Below are positions 1 through 49,571 of a stretch of 64,000 bases of DNA, one piece after another. Numbering within the stretch: position 1 is the stretch's first letter; every line of letters starts with the position of its first letter. Location of the stretch: assembly GCA_947650365.1 (NCBI GenBank), contig OX393551.1, positions 4,711,501-4,775,500 of the forward strand. The letters are read 5' to 3'. The translations under genes and the position numbers were made by a program. Source of the stretch: Chamaelirium japonicum (taxonomy: Eukaryota; Streptophyta; Magnoliopsida; Liliales; Melanthiaceae). The notes under the pieces were generated by a model that did not search any database, was not told where the DNA came from, and saw only the letters and a list, made by a program, of their open reading frames with translations.

Positions 1-1597
1 CAAACTTCCTCGGCACAGTCGGACGGCTCTCAGCACTGCTCTTTTTCATCCTGTGCTCCTGGATCAGCAAGCTCTTCTTTTTCCTGATCTCGGTCAAAGC
101 TTCGCGCTCCTGAGGGCTCAATTCCTTCCCATCCATCTCAAAATCAACCTCCTCCGCCTCTGCTTCAAGTCGAAGTCCCTCTTCTCTTTCCAACTCTTCC
201 AACCTCTGCAAGATATCCGCATCAACAAAATCATACACGTTATGCCCGTCTAAAATCTCTGGCATTATATCCTCCTTCCACTCGTCGCTCGCTAATATAT
301 GATGCTTCCTTAGACTGGCGGAGTAAACACCAGCCCCGCCATTCTCATCTTCCAGATCTTTCTCAAGCTTCCGGCTTTCCTTCTCCACTCCCTCCTTTGC
401 TCTGGCTTCCAAAACAGCCTGGGGGATACAAGGGGGCCGCTCTTTTGCGTCACGAGCCTTTGGCATTGCAACATGAAACCGATTCAGACAATCATTTATC
501 TTTTTGGACTTCATCTTCATCTCCACCCTCTGATTCAAAAGCCTCTCGCACGCAGCATTCTTCACGGCCATCACGCCATCCTCTGTCAAAGCACTCATGG
601 TCAAAAGCACCCCATCATCGTTGGGCTCACCACCTTGGGCTACCACAGTCATTTGAGCCTCGGCTTTCATCTCCATAACCAGCTTCATGTCCTCATCAGA
701 AAGCCCATCCAATGGCTGCAGATCAATCTTGTTGCAAACGATAATGAGCGGCTTGTTCATGAAAAGCGACTTGATGCTGTGGAAGAGTGCTGCCTGCTGG
801 GCGACATTGTACCCACAGGAACAAGAAAGGTCCATGAAGAACAGCACGGCTGCCCTCAAGTGTGCCAGAGCCGTGATGCTGCACATCTCTATGATGTTCC
901 TGTCCTCAAATGGACGGTCCAGAATCCCCGGCGTGTCTATCACCTGGTAACGGAGGTACTTGTAGTCCGTGTGACCAACAAAGAGGGACTTTGTGGTGAA
1001 GGCGTACGGTTGGACGTCCACATCAGCCCTCGTGATCTTGTTTATAAAAGAACTCTTGCCGACATTCGGGTACCCACAAATCAAGATCGTGCGGGTGTTG
1101 GCATCGATGGACGGAAGCCTGGCCATGTGTTGACGTATCTGCTCCAAGTAAGCCAAGCTCGGGCCGATGCGCTTTATGACGGTGCACATGCGCCCGAGGG
1201 CGGCGACCTTCAAGCACTTGCATCTGTATAGTGAATCCCCATACTTGAGCAGTCTGACATAGTCTCTTGCGATCTTTCCAATGATGTTCCTTGCCGTGTT
1301 GATCTGCCCAAGGGCAAGTTTGAAGTGGTCCTGGTTGTAGAGGACATGGAGGAGATCACGATAGAACGGGTGGATGTCTTCCAGTCGGGGGAACTCCTCG
1401 ATGATGGTGGAGAGTTTCTCGTGAAAGTTCTGCTGGGTGAACCTCACCTTCCGCATGTAGAATTGGCGAAGGCGGGATATGGCATATCCCTTGTGAACCA
1501 CCGTTGGGGTTTGGCGCTGGCTGCGCGAGAGGATGATGTCAATGAAGTCCTTCCCGGATGGGACCACCGTGATCTTCTTGAAGTTATACTGCACCAT
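1..1597 (-). CDS. NOG1: Nucleolar GTP-binding protein NOG1, 5' part (runs off the left edge)
   Basis: Reading the minus strand from the ATG at 1597-1595 gives one open frame to the window edge, 532 full codons with no stop or intron. NOG1 is a TRAFAC-class GTPase needed for 60S ribosomal subunit maturation in nucleolus and nucleoplasm. The order is typical: an N-terminal helical domain beginning MVQYNFKKI, then the GTPase domain with G1 GYPNVGKS (near residue 175), G3 DTPG (near 220) and G4 NKID (near 287), followed by a charged region ending here in [13 protein letters not shown]. The family is about 650-700 residues, so the last quarter lies outside. The start matches the conserved NOG1 N-terminus. 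The plus-strand frame at 473-1231 is its shadow. Confidence 0.95.
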   Translation of the reverse strand, partial: MVQYNFKKITVVPSGKDFIDIILSRSQRQTPTVVHKGYAISRLRQFYMRKVRFTQQNFHEKLSTIIEEFPRLEDIHPFYRDLLHVLYNQDHFKLALGQINTARNIIGKIARDYVRLLKYGDSLYRCKCLKVAALGRMCTVIKRIGPSLAYLEQIRQHMARLPSIDANTRTILICGYPNVGKSSFINKITRADVDVQPYAFTTKSLFVGHTDYKYLRYQVIDTPGILDRPFEDRNIIEMCSITALAHLRAAVLFFMDLSCSCGYNVAQQAALFHSIKSLFMNKPLIIVCNKIDLQPLDGLSDEDMKLVMEMKAEAQMTVVAQGGEPNDDGVLLTMSALTEDGVMAVKNAACERLLNQRVEMKMKSKKINDCLNRFHVAMPKARDAKERPPCIPQAVLEARAKEGVEKESRKLEKDLEDENGGAGVYSASLRKHHILASDEWKEDIMPEILDGHNVYDFVDADILQRLEELEREEGLRLEAEAEEVDFEMDGKELSPQEREALTEIRKKKSLLIQEHRMKKSSAESRPTVPRKF

Positions 1598-2251
1598 CTT
1601 CTCAGAAGATGTCTAACAAATTAATTATGCCGTTACCTCCTGCAACCATAAATTCCCAGAGTTAAAGAAAGATCTCAAGTACACGAAAATATGTCAGATG
1701 CAATGACAAGGGGAACTAAATAGCACAGCAAAGTCCCAACTTCATGCTAAGTGGTAGACAAGTAACAACAAGGTAAGCGGCAACCAAGAATCAGCTTAAA
1801 TTTAGGTCATTGAGGATGTGATATGGCAAAGCTTGTTCAAGATAAGCATCAGAACAATTTTCTAGTTGATTACAAATAAACATTGGTTTAAAGAAATTTC
1901 TAACCATAATTAAAAGTACCAAGCCTCGGCCCATTAATTTGGCTTCAACAATACAATCCTACATCATCATTTGCTCCAATTCAATCGCACGTCCTCCAAA
2001 ACAGAGATGCGATGTGACTACATTCCAAATAGGCTTTAGTTCAAAACTTAGTTTCATCTTATTTATTTTTCTTTTCTAATCTTATAATACACACGTTTTA
2101 AAACGTAAAACATGAGATCTAAGTGTTGTGGCAAGATGCATCTATATTTCCTTGGATCTGTCACGACCCACTCTTCGGTCCACCTAGAGACAGACTAGAA
2201 GTTCCAAAGAATGGATCGCGCGAGGGCAAAAAAATTTGTTCACATCTTAAC
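1598..2251. other. 5' flank of NOG1
   Basis: No coding frame is seen. On the minus strand, AG dinucleotides preceded by pyrimidine-rich sequence occur shortly upstream of the NOG1 ATG, so a 5'-UTR intron is possible but cannot be proved. No TATA box was identified with confidence. Confidence 0.35.
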
Positions 2252-3155
2252 CAGGGCCAGCCCTGAGGTTTTGGGGGCCCTAAGCGAACTCCAAAAATTG
2301 GGCCCCCATATATATATATATTAATACAAAAAAAAAATTTAAGAATCAATAATTTTTTTTTTACAAGTATCTATATAAAATTTACTTATATATATAATTA
2401 CTAAAATCAATTATTAAAATTTGCTTACATTGATTAAGATCACAAGAAATCATCAGAAGAACCTAAAAGATAAAATAAGACATTCAATTTTTTATTGATT
2501 TATACTCTAGCAAAATCCAGTTTACAAAAAGAAAGAAATTTTACTCATTTGGTAGGAAATTTATTATTTATCAACATATAATTCCATGGTGAAGCAGCTG
2601 AGATCGACTTTACCCAAATAAACCCAACAAAACAAAAAATGAGGAGATCGAACCGTGGTGGGTGGGGATCGATCGGAGGACCCTTAGGATCGAGGACTTC
2701 GGCGAGGGAATGAGGGATAAAATCATAGATCGGTCCGATCGGAGGACATATATAGGCTCACAACTTCCGGTCGGCTGCGTCGGCAACTCAGCAACTCGGC
2801 AACCCTCTCGAGAGAATGAGGGATGAGGGATCGATCGGAGGACACCTGGACACGGGCTCTGGCTCACAGCTTCCGGCCGGTAACCCTCTCGATTCTCGCC
2901 GCTCTAGCCTCTCGGGCTCTTCTTTCTCTCCGGCCCGCAGTCCGCCGCCGCGTCCACCGCACAGCCGAACAAAAAAAATTATGGGAAGAGACGGGCACAG
3001 CAATTAGGGCTTTCAGTTTTGTGGAATTGACTATTGGGCCTCCCCTTTGGGCCATTTACATTAGAGTTAGTTGTGGCTTGTGGGCCGGTTGGGGCCCCCA
3101 TTAATTGGGGGCCCTAGGCGGGTGCCTTACCCGCCTACCCCCAGGGCCGGGCCTG
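2252..3155. mobile_element. Probable non-autonomous hAT-type element
   Basis: The left end CAGGGCCAGCCCTGAGG is mirrored at the right end, whose reverse complement begins CAGGCCCGGCCCTGGGG, and GGGGCCC-rich subterminal sequence lies inside both ends. Ends of the CAGGGCCGGCCC type are common in plant hAT elements. The interior holds short repeats such as GATCGATCGGAGGAC near 2665 and 2829 but no transposase. No convincing 8-bp TSD flanks it (left ATCTTAAC, right CACACACG), so an end may have mutated or been lost. Confidence 0.5.
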
Positions 3156-4353
3156 CACACACGTGAAAGGAAACAGATGAGGGGATCGAGAATAGAGGAA
3201 AAGCAATGGTCATTCCTTACTCATACAACGGTACGTACAAGATTGGTTACAACCATCTGATGGTGATCACATGGTATATAACACCGGCTCTGTCTTTGGA
3301 TTTAGCGATCATCACGTACAGATGTGTGGTAAGTGGGAAAACCTTTGGTAGCGCCGTGATACCAAAGGTTCTGGTGTGTTCCCACTGGTTTGCCGAGCTT
3401 TCTGCCGGAGGACGGTGGTTCACCGGTGTGCCGTGTTGGGGGTGTTTGTGGTGACACGGTTACACTCCTGTGTGGCGGTCTTGTTTCTACCGGTGAACGG
3501 CTTCTCCCCCAACGTGATGCCCTATGCAGGGCCGTCATGTGGCGCCTCCCGGAGGTCCGATTGAAACCTCCGGCCCCCTATGAAATGAAGCAAAAAAAAA
3601 AAAAGTTTCTGGTATCATGGCCCAATTAAAACACCCCCATTAACCACGTCAGTTTTATTTAATTAAAAACAAATCTCCTCTATCCCCGATCTCTCTCTCT
3701 CTCTCTCTCATCTTCGTCCCAACGAGAAAGGGGGAAGCCGAGCCGCTGGCCATTTCCCAAGTATACAGGACACTGCTTCCGGAAGACGGATTCCAAACCG
3801 CCACCTTCCGACGACACCCGAACCACACAAAATCCGCAAGTTCCCCACTCCGGCCACACGCCCATGTACCCACCTCATCCTCCTTCCTACGGTTTTCCCC
3901 GACTACCGCGCGCACAGGCCAACGACTGCCACATGCCGGATAGGGTTTTGGCAAGGAGGAAGGAGGGAGGAGGCAGGTGCATGAACATAGAGGAGGACGA
4001 GAAAGGAGGCCACGGCAGGCTGCACAATCACTAGCGACGGTGTAGACAGAAGTGTGCGGCGACAGTATCGAGTGTTGACGGAGGTTGTGATGACGTCTTC
4101 GACAAAGGTATGCGGCAGCAACGATCGGCCGCGGCAACCTCCCACCCCTCGAGGTGTGGTGGTACTTGGGAAAATGAGGACATGCCTAACATTATTATTT
4201 TTTTAAGGGTTATTTGGCTGTGGTTCCTAGTCAAAAGTATGGATTGTACTGTAAAGGACAATAATTATGTGTGTTTGTTGAAAAGTCCTTAACTAAAAAG
4301 AGCAAACACTTAGGACCCTTTGACCAACTTTTATGTTACATTCCATCTCTTTA
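3156..4353. other. Intergenic sequence without recognised genes
   Basis: Only short open frames are present and none resembles a known protein. A short CT microsatellite lies at about 3691-3708. Confidence 0.4.
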
Positions 4354-4640
4354 GTGTGGTCCCCTACAATAGCCGAATATTAATATAAAAATATAGACAA
4401 AAGTACTCCTAAATTGAATATTTTGGAGACGGCTAATAAGTAATAACAAAATTATGTTATAATGTGAAAGCAACATAGGCTGTGGTCCCTGACCAAAAGT
4501 ACGGATTAGGTGTGGTCCCCTGCAACATGTGATATTAATATAATATTTAATTACAAAGGTACTCCTAACCATATATTTTGGAGACAATTCATAGGAAATA
4601 ACATAATTCTTTTACGATTTGAAAGTGACATATTATATAG
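4354..4640. repeat. Imperfect tandem duplication, unit about 155 bp
   Basis: Two diverged copies begin TGTGGTCCCCT near 4354 and 4511. Both continue through AATATTAATATA, then AAGTACTCCTAA or GGTACTCCTAA, then ATATTTTGGAGAC. A related motif with CTGTGGTNCCTNNNCAAAAGTA occurs at about 4209 and 4478, so the original repeat may have been longer. No coding potential. Confidence 0.55.
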
Positions 4641-4969
4641 GCACATGTATTTTTTTAAGGTTTTTAAAACTGTGGTGAATCATCATAGATGGATCTGGGA
4701 GCTCCCAACGAGTGGTCCCCATCTGTTTTTTTTACCATTTTGTCATTATTTATTTGCACATCAGTCCCTAGTGCATTGTTTGCACCTATTTTTTTTTACC
4801 GTTTTGCCCTCATTTAGGGGCTCCCTGTTGGGAGATGGTTGGAGACCACCCATCCGGTATCCCCCTACAATCTCCAATTCTATAATGTTATATTTGGATC
4901 TCCCAACCTTCAGATAGGTTTGGAAAAGCTCTAATATCCCTAGACGAAAATTATTTCCCCTCACCCAAT

Positions 4970-7080
4970 GATTATATTTTATGTGTATGTGTGTTTATCA
5001 TGATATTACAATCATATTTTTCATTTGTAGCAATCTGTAAATAAAAAAATTAAACATTAACTTTTATTATTTGAATAATAATGTTTTAAAATTATTTAAG
5101 AAATAATAAATTAAAAATAATTTTTTGTTATTTAATGATATATTAAAAATAACAACGTTTACTATTGATATATTAAAAATAAATTCAGACCAGGTATATT
5201 ATCTAAAATAAATAATATAATGAGTCATTATAATCATTTGATATGAATTTCAATTGATTATAATTATGAAAAATCAGGTTAGTCCTTATAAAGCTTAATG
5301 TGTGTTCATTATATTAGACATTAATTTTTGATATATTGAACATATGAATATGTTAGTTACACAGAATAATAACATATTATATCAAATAGTAACTTTTATA
5401 TTTGGACAGATTCTTTTGAATTTAAATGGTCAATTAAATGGTTAGATCTTATATATATAAATTATTGATCAGACATCATCATTAAAGTATATTAAAAATT
5501 AAAAATAATAGTTTATTTTATAAAATTATATTATAAAATCAAACGGTGACTTTTTACATTTTAATAGTACATTTTATAGTTTTTGATAGATTTTGTTACA
5601 GGAGTATTATATATAATATTTACTGATTAACGTATATCATAATAGATTATTAAGGATCAAAATTATGTATAAATAATGATAACTTACTAATATCAGGTCT
5701 TATGAAACATTTAGTATCTTTTATCAAATAAATAGTAACTTTTTATCTATAGTGTATACTTATTATTGATGGTCAAATATATATATTATATATAATTAAA
5801 AATATTATATTTTAATATAATAGTTCAGTTTTAATTAAAATAATAATATAAATTCATTGATAAAGTGGTCGTACACTGTAATCTTCTTTCAACACAATTA
5901 TTAGTACTTGTCATCAAAAAATTTATTTATAGTGATCAAATAAACACGCATAATATCAATGTGATGAAAAGTAATTTTCTAAAAATGAATAGTAACTTTT
6001 ATGTCTATTATATTTTCTTCATAAATATAGTTATTAAATAATTAATAATATTTTAAAAGATATTTAAAGAGATATAAAATAAACAGAGGTTAATGGTTTT
6101 ACAATAATACAGCTACTAATTTGAATAGTAACTTTTTTATTGAATATTAACTTTTTTAAAAAATTTATTCTGTATTGATTGATCATTTTTGTCAAAGTAA
6201 ATAAAAATGATAAATATTTTTATAAAAAAAATTTACTTCGTGCAATCCAAAAATTACTATTTATTTAAATATTAATTCATAGTAGATTTTATATGTTAAA
6301 TATAAAAATATCAGATGTTTTTATAAAAAAAAAATGTTATTCAATCTAAAAGTTATTATTCATTTAACTGATGATTCATAGTATATTTCACAAGTTAAAT
6401 TTAAAAATATCATATACTTTTATAAAAAAAAGTTACACTTCATTCAATTTAAAAGTTATTGTTCATATAAATGTTGATTTATAGTAGATTTTACAAGAAA
6501 ATCAGTTTTGATTCATTTATGTGCATATGGAATGTGAATATGTTTAATAGAACTAGCAATTGATTTTTAGGTTTGGTTTAAAAAAATTAAAAATTAGGGT
6601 TTTGTAGATTTTAAATTTATACAACATTTAGTTTTTAAAAAAGTATTTTACTGTTTTACAATGAAAATTTTACTATTTTTCATCTCATATTTATATATTT
6701 AAGACAACTATTATTTATATTATAAATTTATTAAAAAAAATTCAGAAATATGCTACATTCGATTTGATCAGTTCTTGCCTATTTTTTGTTGGATTCCTGT
6801 AAAATTCTTATGATTATGTCACATGATTTCAAAATACAACTTCAAATCATGCTTTAAACGAGAGAGATCTGATTAAAATTAAAAATTTTAAGAAAATGAT
6901 ATGTTAGATTCTCGAACAGTGATTTTAATAGTGGATAGCGGCAGTTAGTTATAAATTGAAGTAACAGTTAGGGACACATTGATAAATTTATTAGCCTTTG
7001 AAACAGGCGGTGGCAATTTGATAATAAATATTATTTTTAGTATGTAATAAGCTAAATATCAACATTATTATCTCGCACGC
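4970..7080. repeat. AT-rich island with a roughly 100-bp triplicated segment
   Basis: Two kilobases of very AT-rich DNA without a long open frame. The motif AATAGTAACTTTT recurs (about 5390, 5730, 5985, 6122). At about 6215-6490 three imperfect copies of a 98-103-bp unit follow one another, each with TTTTATAAAAAA, a TTCAATYYAAAAGTTATT-like stretch and a CATAGTAGATTTTA-like stretch (6279, 6377, 6480). No gene is visible. Confidence 0.45.
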
Positions 7081-7976
7081 GATTTGTTCGGAACCGAAAG
7101 GGTAAGTACTTCTTTTGCCATGATTTAACAGTTGTTTCGATACTATTTCCTGCAGACATTTTGGAACTTTTAACAGGGACTACAAACTATATAACTATTC
7201 TAACTGTCCTTTATTCATCTTGCATCTTATAGCAGGGGCGTTAGGCTAAGTCTCCCTTTTTTTAATTGTGATTGTACTTGCAGAATATTACGGTGCAAAT
7301 ATCAACTGCCTTAATTTAAATGTGATTGGATTCCTCTAGTTAGATCTAGAGCCTAGGTTTAAGTTTCTAGGGTTCTTTTACTTTTTTCTTTTTTTTTATT
7401 GAAGAGTCCATACATGTTCGATTAGAGTAATAGCTATAAGTGCCATTGCACAAGAAAGACCACGGTTCGAAACCTGTCAACCACAAAAGTGCAAAGATTT
7501 TTTCCTCACCAAAGACTCAGCCTTGTTTTTGTTCACAAGGACACCAGATTATTTATACACCACATAGCATAAGACAAACCCGGGATTCGATCCTACAAGC
7601 TCCCAAGAGAGACAATGGGTTAATCCCTGGGAGACAACTATAGTTTTAGGGTTCTTTCTGTTCGAGATGAATATAGACTGCCATTAAGGGAGTTGTAGCC
7701 ATGTAGGTAGACTAGGAGATCCTACGACCTCCCGAGAGCTACTACGACTTGTGCAGAGGTAGACAATATCATGTATCTCTGTTCTTTAGATGTGGCTTCT
7801 GTGATTAGGTCAAACTAACAGTTGAAGGAGGCCGGCCGGTGATGCATGAAGTCCCTTCAGACAAATGTGGGGCCAATCATGCAAGAAATCCCATAGTAAA
7901 ATATCATGTTAGAAGAGATAGGGGACATGAGAGAGCAAATGTGGAGATTTGGATGCAATTGAAGTGAAGATTCAAT
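7081..7976. other. Intergenic sequence with a Pol III B-box-like motif
   Basis: The motif GGTTCGAAACC near 7464 fits an internal Pol III B box and a weak A-box-like TAGCTATAAG lies about 35 bp upstream. There is no foldable tRNA cloverleaf, so at most this is the relic of a tRNA-derived SINE head. The rest has no recognised feature. Confidence 0.3.
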
Positions 7977-8216
7977 TGCACTAAGCAGCTTACTCCCTTA
8001 CTTAATTTCCTCTTGTCACCTTTCGTGGCGACAGGTTGTGGAGGTGAGTGTCCAATGGATACCTCGTGCCGCAAATTTGTCAGATCACTGGCTTGCTCAT
8101 GAAGTTAGTGTGGGGGGACAGTGTGTTCCCTGATGTGCTTCTCTCCCTTGTATATCAGGACTTGCGGGTTGTGAGGGTATGACCATCTCTGAATTACCAA
8201 AAAAAAAAAAAAAAAG
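7977..8216 (+). mobile_element. 5'-truncated LINE (L1-like) with poly(A) tail and 16-bp TSD
   Basis: The last bases are a poly(A) tail (about 8199-8215). Upstream the plus strand reads a degenerate peptide with IPRAANLSDHWLA, like the C-terminal RNase H end of plant L1 LINEs (pattern R-x-x-N-x-x-A-D-x-L-A). The insert is bracketed by a perfect direct repeat GAAGTGAAGATTCAAT at 7961-7976 and 8217-8232, as expected from target-primed reverse transcription. About 240 bp remain of an element normally 5-7 kb. Confidence 0.8.
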
Positions 8217-8654
8217 GAAGTGAAGATTCAATACTTGACTTATATGAGTCGCTAGGTTAGGCTCTAAAGAATGTGACACGGAAATATAAAAATTAGCTAG
8301 CGTGAGGAAAATAATAATTATGGACAGAATTTGTTAGGTGCATCAGGAGTACTGATCGAGGACAACATTATCCGGTTAAAGAATACAAAAAACAAATACT
8401 TTCAGAAATTATTTAATGAAAAATACACAGATTGAGTATAATTAGTTACAAATGCAGAGGAAAAAATATAACTAGGATATTCATGATAAGACTCCCAACT
8501 CTACCACGTACACTACTCCAGCTTCAAATCAATCTCCTTGAGGCATCTAACAGCCATCGCCTAACACCTCTGATATTATCAATCAAGTCTTTAAAATAAT
8601 AACCTAGCATGATGAGGGAATTGCTCACCGGTGATAACATTCCTCACCGATCAT

Positions 8655-46729
<38,075 letters not shown>

Positions 46730-46756
46730 ATGCGTGGGGAAATGTACCCCCCATTT

Positions 46757-46807
<51 letters not shown>

Positions 46808-46823
46808 ATCTACCTTTTATTTA
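46730..46823 (-). promoter_or_regulatory. GlyRS 5' UTR / proximal promoter with a CT microsatellite
   Basis: Only 94 bp separate the first GlyRS ATG from a transposable element. Most of it is a C run and a (CT)n tract (46757-46804), which on the gene's strand is (GA)n. GA/CT repeats are common in plant core promoters and 5' UTRs. No TATA box is evident. Confidence 0.5.
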
Positions 46824-47921
46824 GGGAAATTTTATTCATACCCCATAAATCTGTAATTAGCCCCCCGTTTCCAACAAACTTGAACACACCCATTTTTTTT
46901 TTTCATACCCCATTCCTATCCCAAAAATATCCTTCCCTCTTACACCCAACCTTCAATACACCCCACTTAAATGGCCCGCCCCAACTTGATTATACCCCAA
47001 TCAAACACATACCCTCTTAAATATACCCAAATTATATGCACTCTTGAATACATCCCACTCTTAAATAAACCCCATACAGTTGGCTGGTACTTGAAGGCAC
47101 AAGTAGAGCTGCAACTTGGGCGGGCCAATCTGAACCCAACTCGAGTCCAACCAAACCCAACCCAAATTTGGGCGGGCTAATCCGAGCCCAACCCGAATTA
47201 TTTCTCCTCGACCCGACAGGACCCAACATGAAATTAGTGGGTATGCGTCAGGGCTAAACGGGTTCGGGTCGTAAACGGTTCAACACGATAGACCCGTTTA
47301 ATAAACGGGTCGGGTCCGGGTTTAGGGTCTGGACACGATAGACCCGGGAAGACCCGTTTAGTATTCAATGGGTCGTGTCGAGTTGGGTCTAGCAGCAATC
47401 CGATACTATAATATATAATATCAGTGGGTCTTTCGGGTCAGGTCGGGTCGAGTCGGATTGGGTCGGACGAATAGATCCGGGTGGTAAACGGGTCTTATCG
47501 TGTCTACCCGTTTATTAACGAGTCGGGTACGGGTTTAGGATCTAGACACGATTAGTTAAATAGGTCGGGTCCGGGTCTAGGGGTTTTGGACACGACACGA
47601 ACCCGACACGACCCGACCCACTGCCACCCCTAGCTGCAACTTGGGCGGGCCAACCCGAACCCAACCCGACTTTGGGCGGGTTAACCCGAACCCACCCTGC
47701 ACAACCCGGCCAACCCGACGGATTGGGCTTGGGCTAAGTTTAAACAAAACTTGGGTTGGGTCGAGGGTATAAAAGACGCTGAGTAGGGGCTTTGGGTTTT
47801 CGGGTGAAAAAAAAATAAAAAAAGGGTATTGTTGGTGTTAAAGGATTGTTGAGTAAGTTATTGAGAAACGATAGGGATAGGGGGCTAATTACAGATTTTT
47901 AGGGTATGAATAAAATTTCCC
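46824..47921. mobile_element. Element with ~50-bp terminal inverted repeats, upstream of GlyRS
   Basis: Left end GGGAAATTTTATTCATACCC continues to CTGTAATTAGCCCCC; the reverse complement of the right end (about 47875-47921) reads the same with few changes. TTTATTTA occurs directly outside both ends (46816-46823, 47922-47929), an apparent 8-bp TSD. The long TIR suggests a Mutator-like MITE but the 8-bp TSD also fits hAT. The interior carries other repeat fragments. Confidence 0.75.
47105..47740. repeat. Repeat fragments inside the TIR element: GGGCGGGCC and GGGTC families
   Basis: TAGAGCTGCAACTTGGGCGG at 47105 resembles the terminal sequence of the 21642-22304 element. GCTGCAACTTGGGCGGGCCA is repeated directly at 47108 and 47633. 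Between them (about 47209-47632) lies a GGGTC-family copy ending GCCACCCCTA but lacking its other end, so it is truncated or rearranged. Confidence 0.55.
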
Positions 47922-47929
47922 TTTATTTA

Positions 47930-49511
47930 AAGCTGCTTTTTTTTTCGTAAATTGGGCATAGGTCCTTAACTATTTTGTAATATTACCTACAGGACATCAT
48001 AATTTGCTTTAAGATCCCTACAAGTATACATTCATCTTCAGAAAGAGTATATATTCGTCTTCAGAAACAGTATATATTCGTTTATCAAAGATCATATATT
48101 CGTCGGGAGGGACTTGAGCTATATTTTGAAATTAATGTGTTCTGCAACTAAAAGTCATCTCTCAAGAAGGACTTATGTCAAATTTTTTCTTTTCTTTTTT
48201 TGCATAAAATTTTGATGGCTATTTTTGCTTTTCTATTTTTTCCCTCTTGGTTTATTATCTGGTACCATGGAATTTTTCTTATTTTCGCATCCCTAAGCTA
48301 AAATTAATAGGGACGCTGCTTTTATCAAAGATATGTTATTCAATCAGATGAGTTTACACTTTACAGAGTTTAAATTTAGAGGTTTTTCCCAAAATGAGCA
48401 CCAGGTTTGACCAATTATCCAAACTACTGCAGTTTTCTAAACCGTAACTTTTATGCTCTCAGACACGTGACAAATAATTCACATGAGACATTTAGGATTT
48501 TTAGAGACCCTTTTACCCTCTAGTCAAAAGGTAAAGAAGATGAACCTTTCTTCTTTCCTCCGCGACCTCCCAAACCCCACCTGCGGCCTGAGCAATCTCA
48601 TTGTCGGCACTCTTCCTTGGCCGAAGATCGTCGGAAGATCATCGGAAGATCGTCGGAAGTCGTCGGAATCTTCATCCACGGTAGTGCAAAGCCTTTAAAG
48701 ATAAATCTTCGAACCCTAAACCACGATTTAACAAGAAAATTGGTTTTTTTTTTACCCTAAACCCTAAATCATGGGTGAAATTATGACAAATTAAATTTCA
48801 TACCCTAAAATCTTGAATAAAATGGTTATTTGAGGTTTATTCGATTTGGTAACTACTTAGGGCTTTCAAAAAATAGGTTTCAGATATTATAAAGATGTGA
48901 ACATGATATTGTTGATGATTAATTAATTAGGGCTTTTAATTTTCAAGGTTAAAATTAATTTTTAAAAAATTTATTGTATTTTTCAAAATTAGCTTTCACC
49001 CCATTATCAAACAATTTTATTATATGTTTCAGACCGCAAGTCATACTTGCATCGAATACAAAAATATTTTCATAAAATTGAGATCTAATACAGTAAATTT
49101 GTGTATGCAAAATCAATGGGTCTATTGTAGTATTATTTGCGATCGACACAAGTTCACTTGTGTTCGACACATTTAAAGTTGTGTATTGCATGAGATGGAC
49201 TTACATAAGATCATCTCCAGCACTTAGAGAAATTTTTTTGTAACTTTACGTATGTGAGGAGATGATTTGAGATCCATGATAAAGATTTTGAAATAGTGAA
49301 TGCAAGAATCAACTCAATAATATTGTGTTGGATACAAGATCATTATTTTTTAACATCTTCTTTATAACATAAGCATGCATGCGTTGGATGCTAGATTCAA
49401 AATAGATACTTATATACAACTCAATTATTTATGTTAGGGACTTGCTTTAACTATTACGAAAATTAATACATTGTGCCTTATGCCAGTTTCATTCACTTAT
49501 CATTTTCAGGC
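47930..49511. other. Non-coding sequence; left arm of the Mutator-like element
   Basis: A short GATCGTCGGAA tandem repeat lies at 48622-48670. At about 49025-49190 the motifs ATACTTGCATCGAATACAAA, CGATCGACACAAGTTC and ACTTGTGTTCGACACA occur; these are inverted relatives of repeats on the far side of the transposase gene. TTTTCAG at 49503-49509 is a plausible intron acceptor before the transposase ATG. Confidence 0.4.
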
Positions 49512-49571
49512 ATGGATTCACTATTACCGATTTTATGTATCTATGATGGAGAATTCATTCAAGTCAAAAAT

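Noticed and set aside
473..1231. A 252-codon plus-strand frame
   Set aside because: It is the complement of the NOG1 GTPase coding sequence, which has clear G1, G3 and G4 motifs on the minus strand; the plus frame has no recognisable domain.
2816..3104. Short overlapping frames on both strands in the GC-rich part of the hAT-like element
   Set aside because: They overlap each other, are GC-driven and show no domain.
2244..3163. 8-bp TSD for the 2252-3155 element
   Set aside because: ATCTTAAC and CACACACG do not match, so no TSD is claimed.
7440..7480. A tRNA gene suggested by GGTTCGAAACC
   Set aside because: Only a B box is convincing; no acceptor, D or anticodon stems could be paired.
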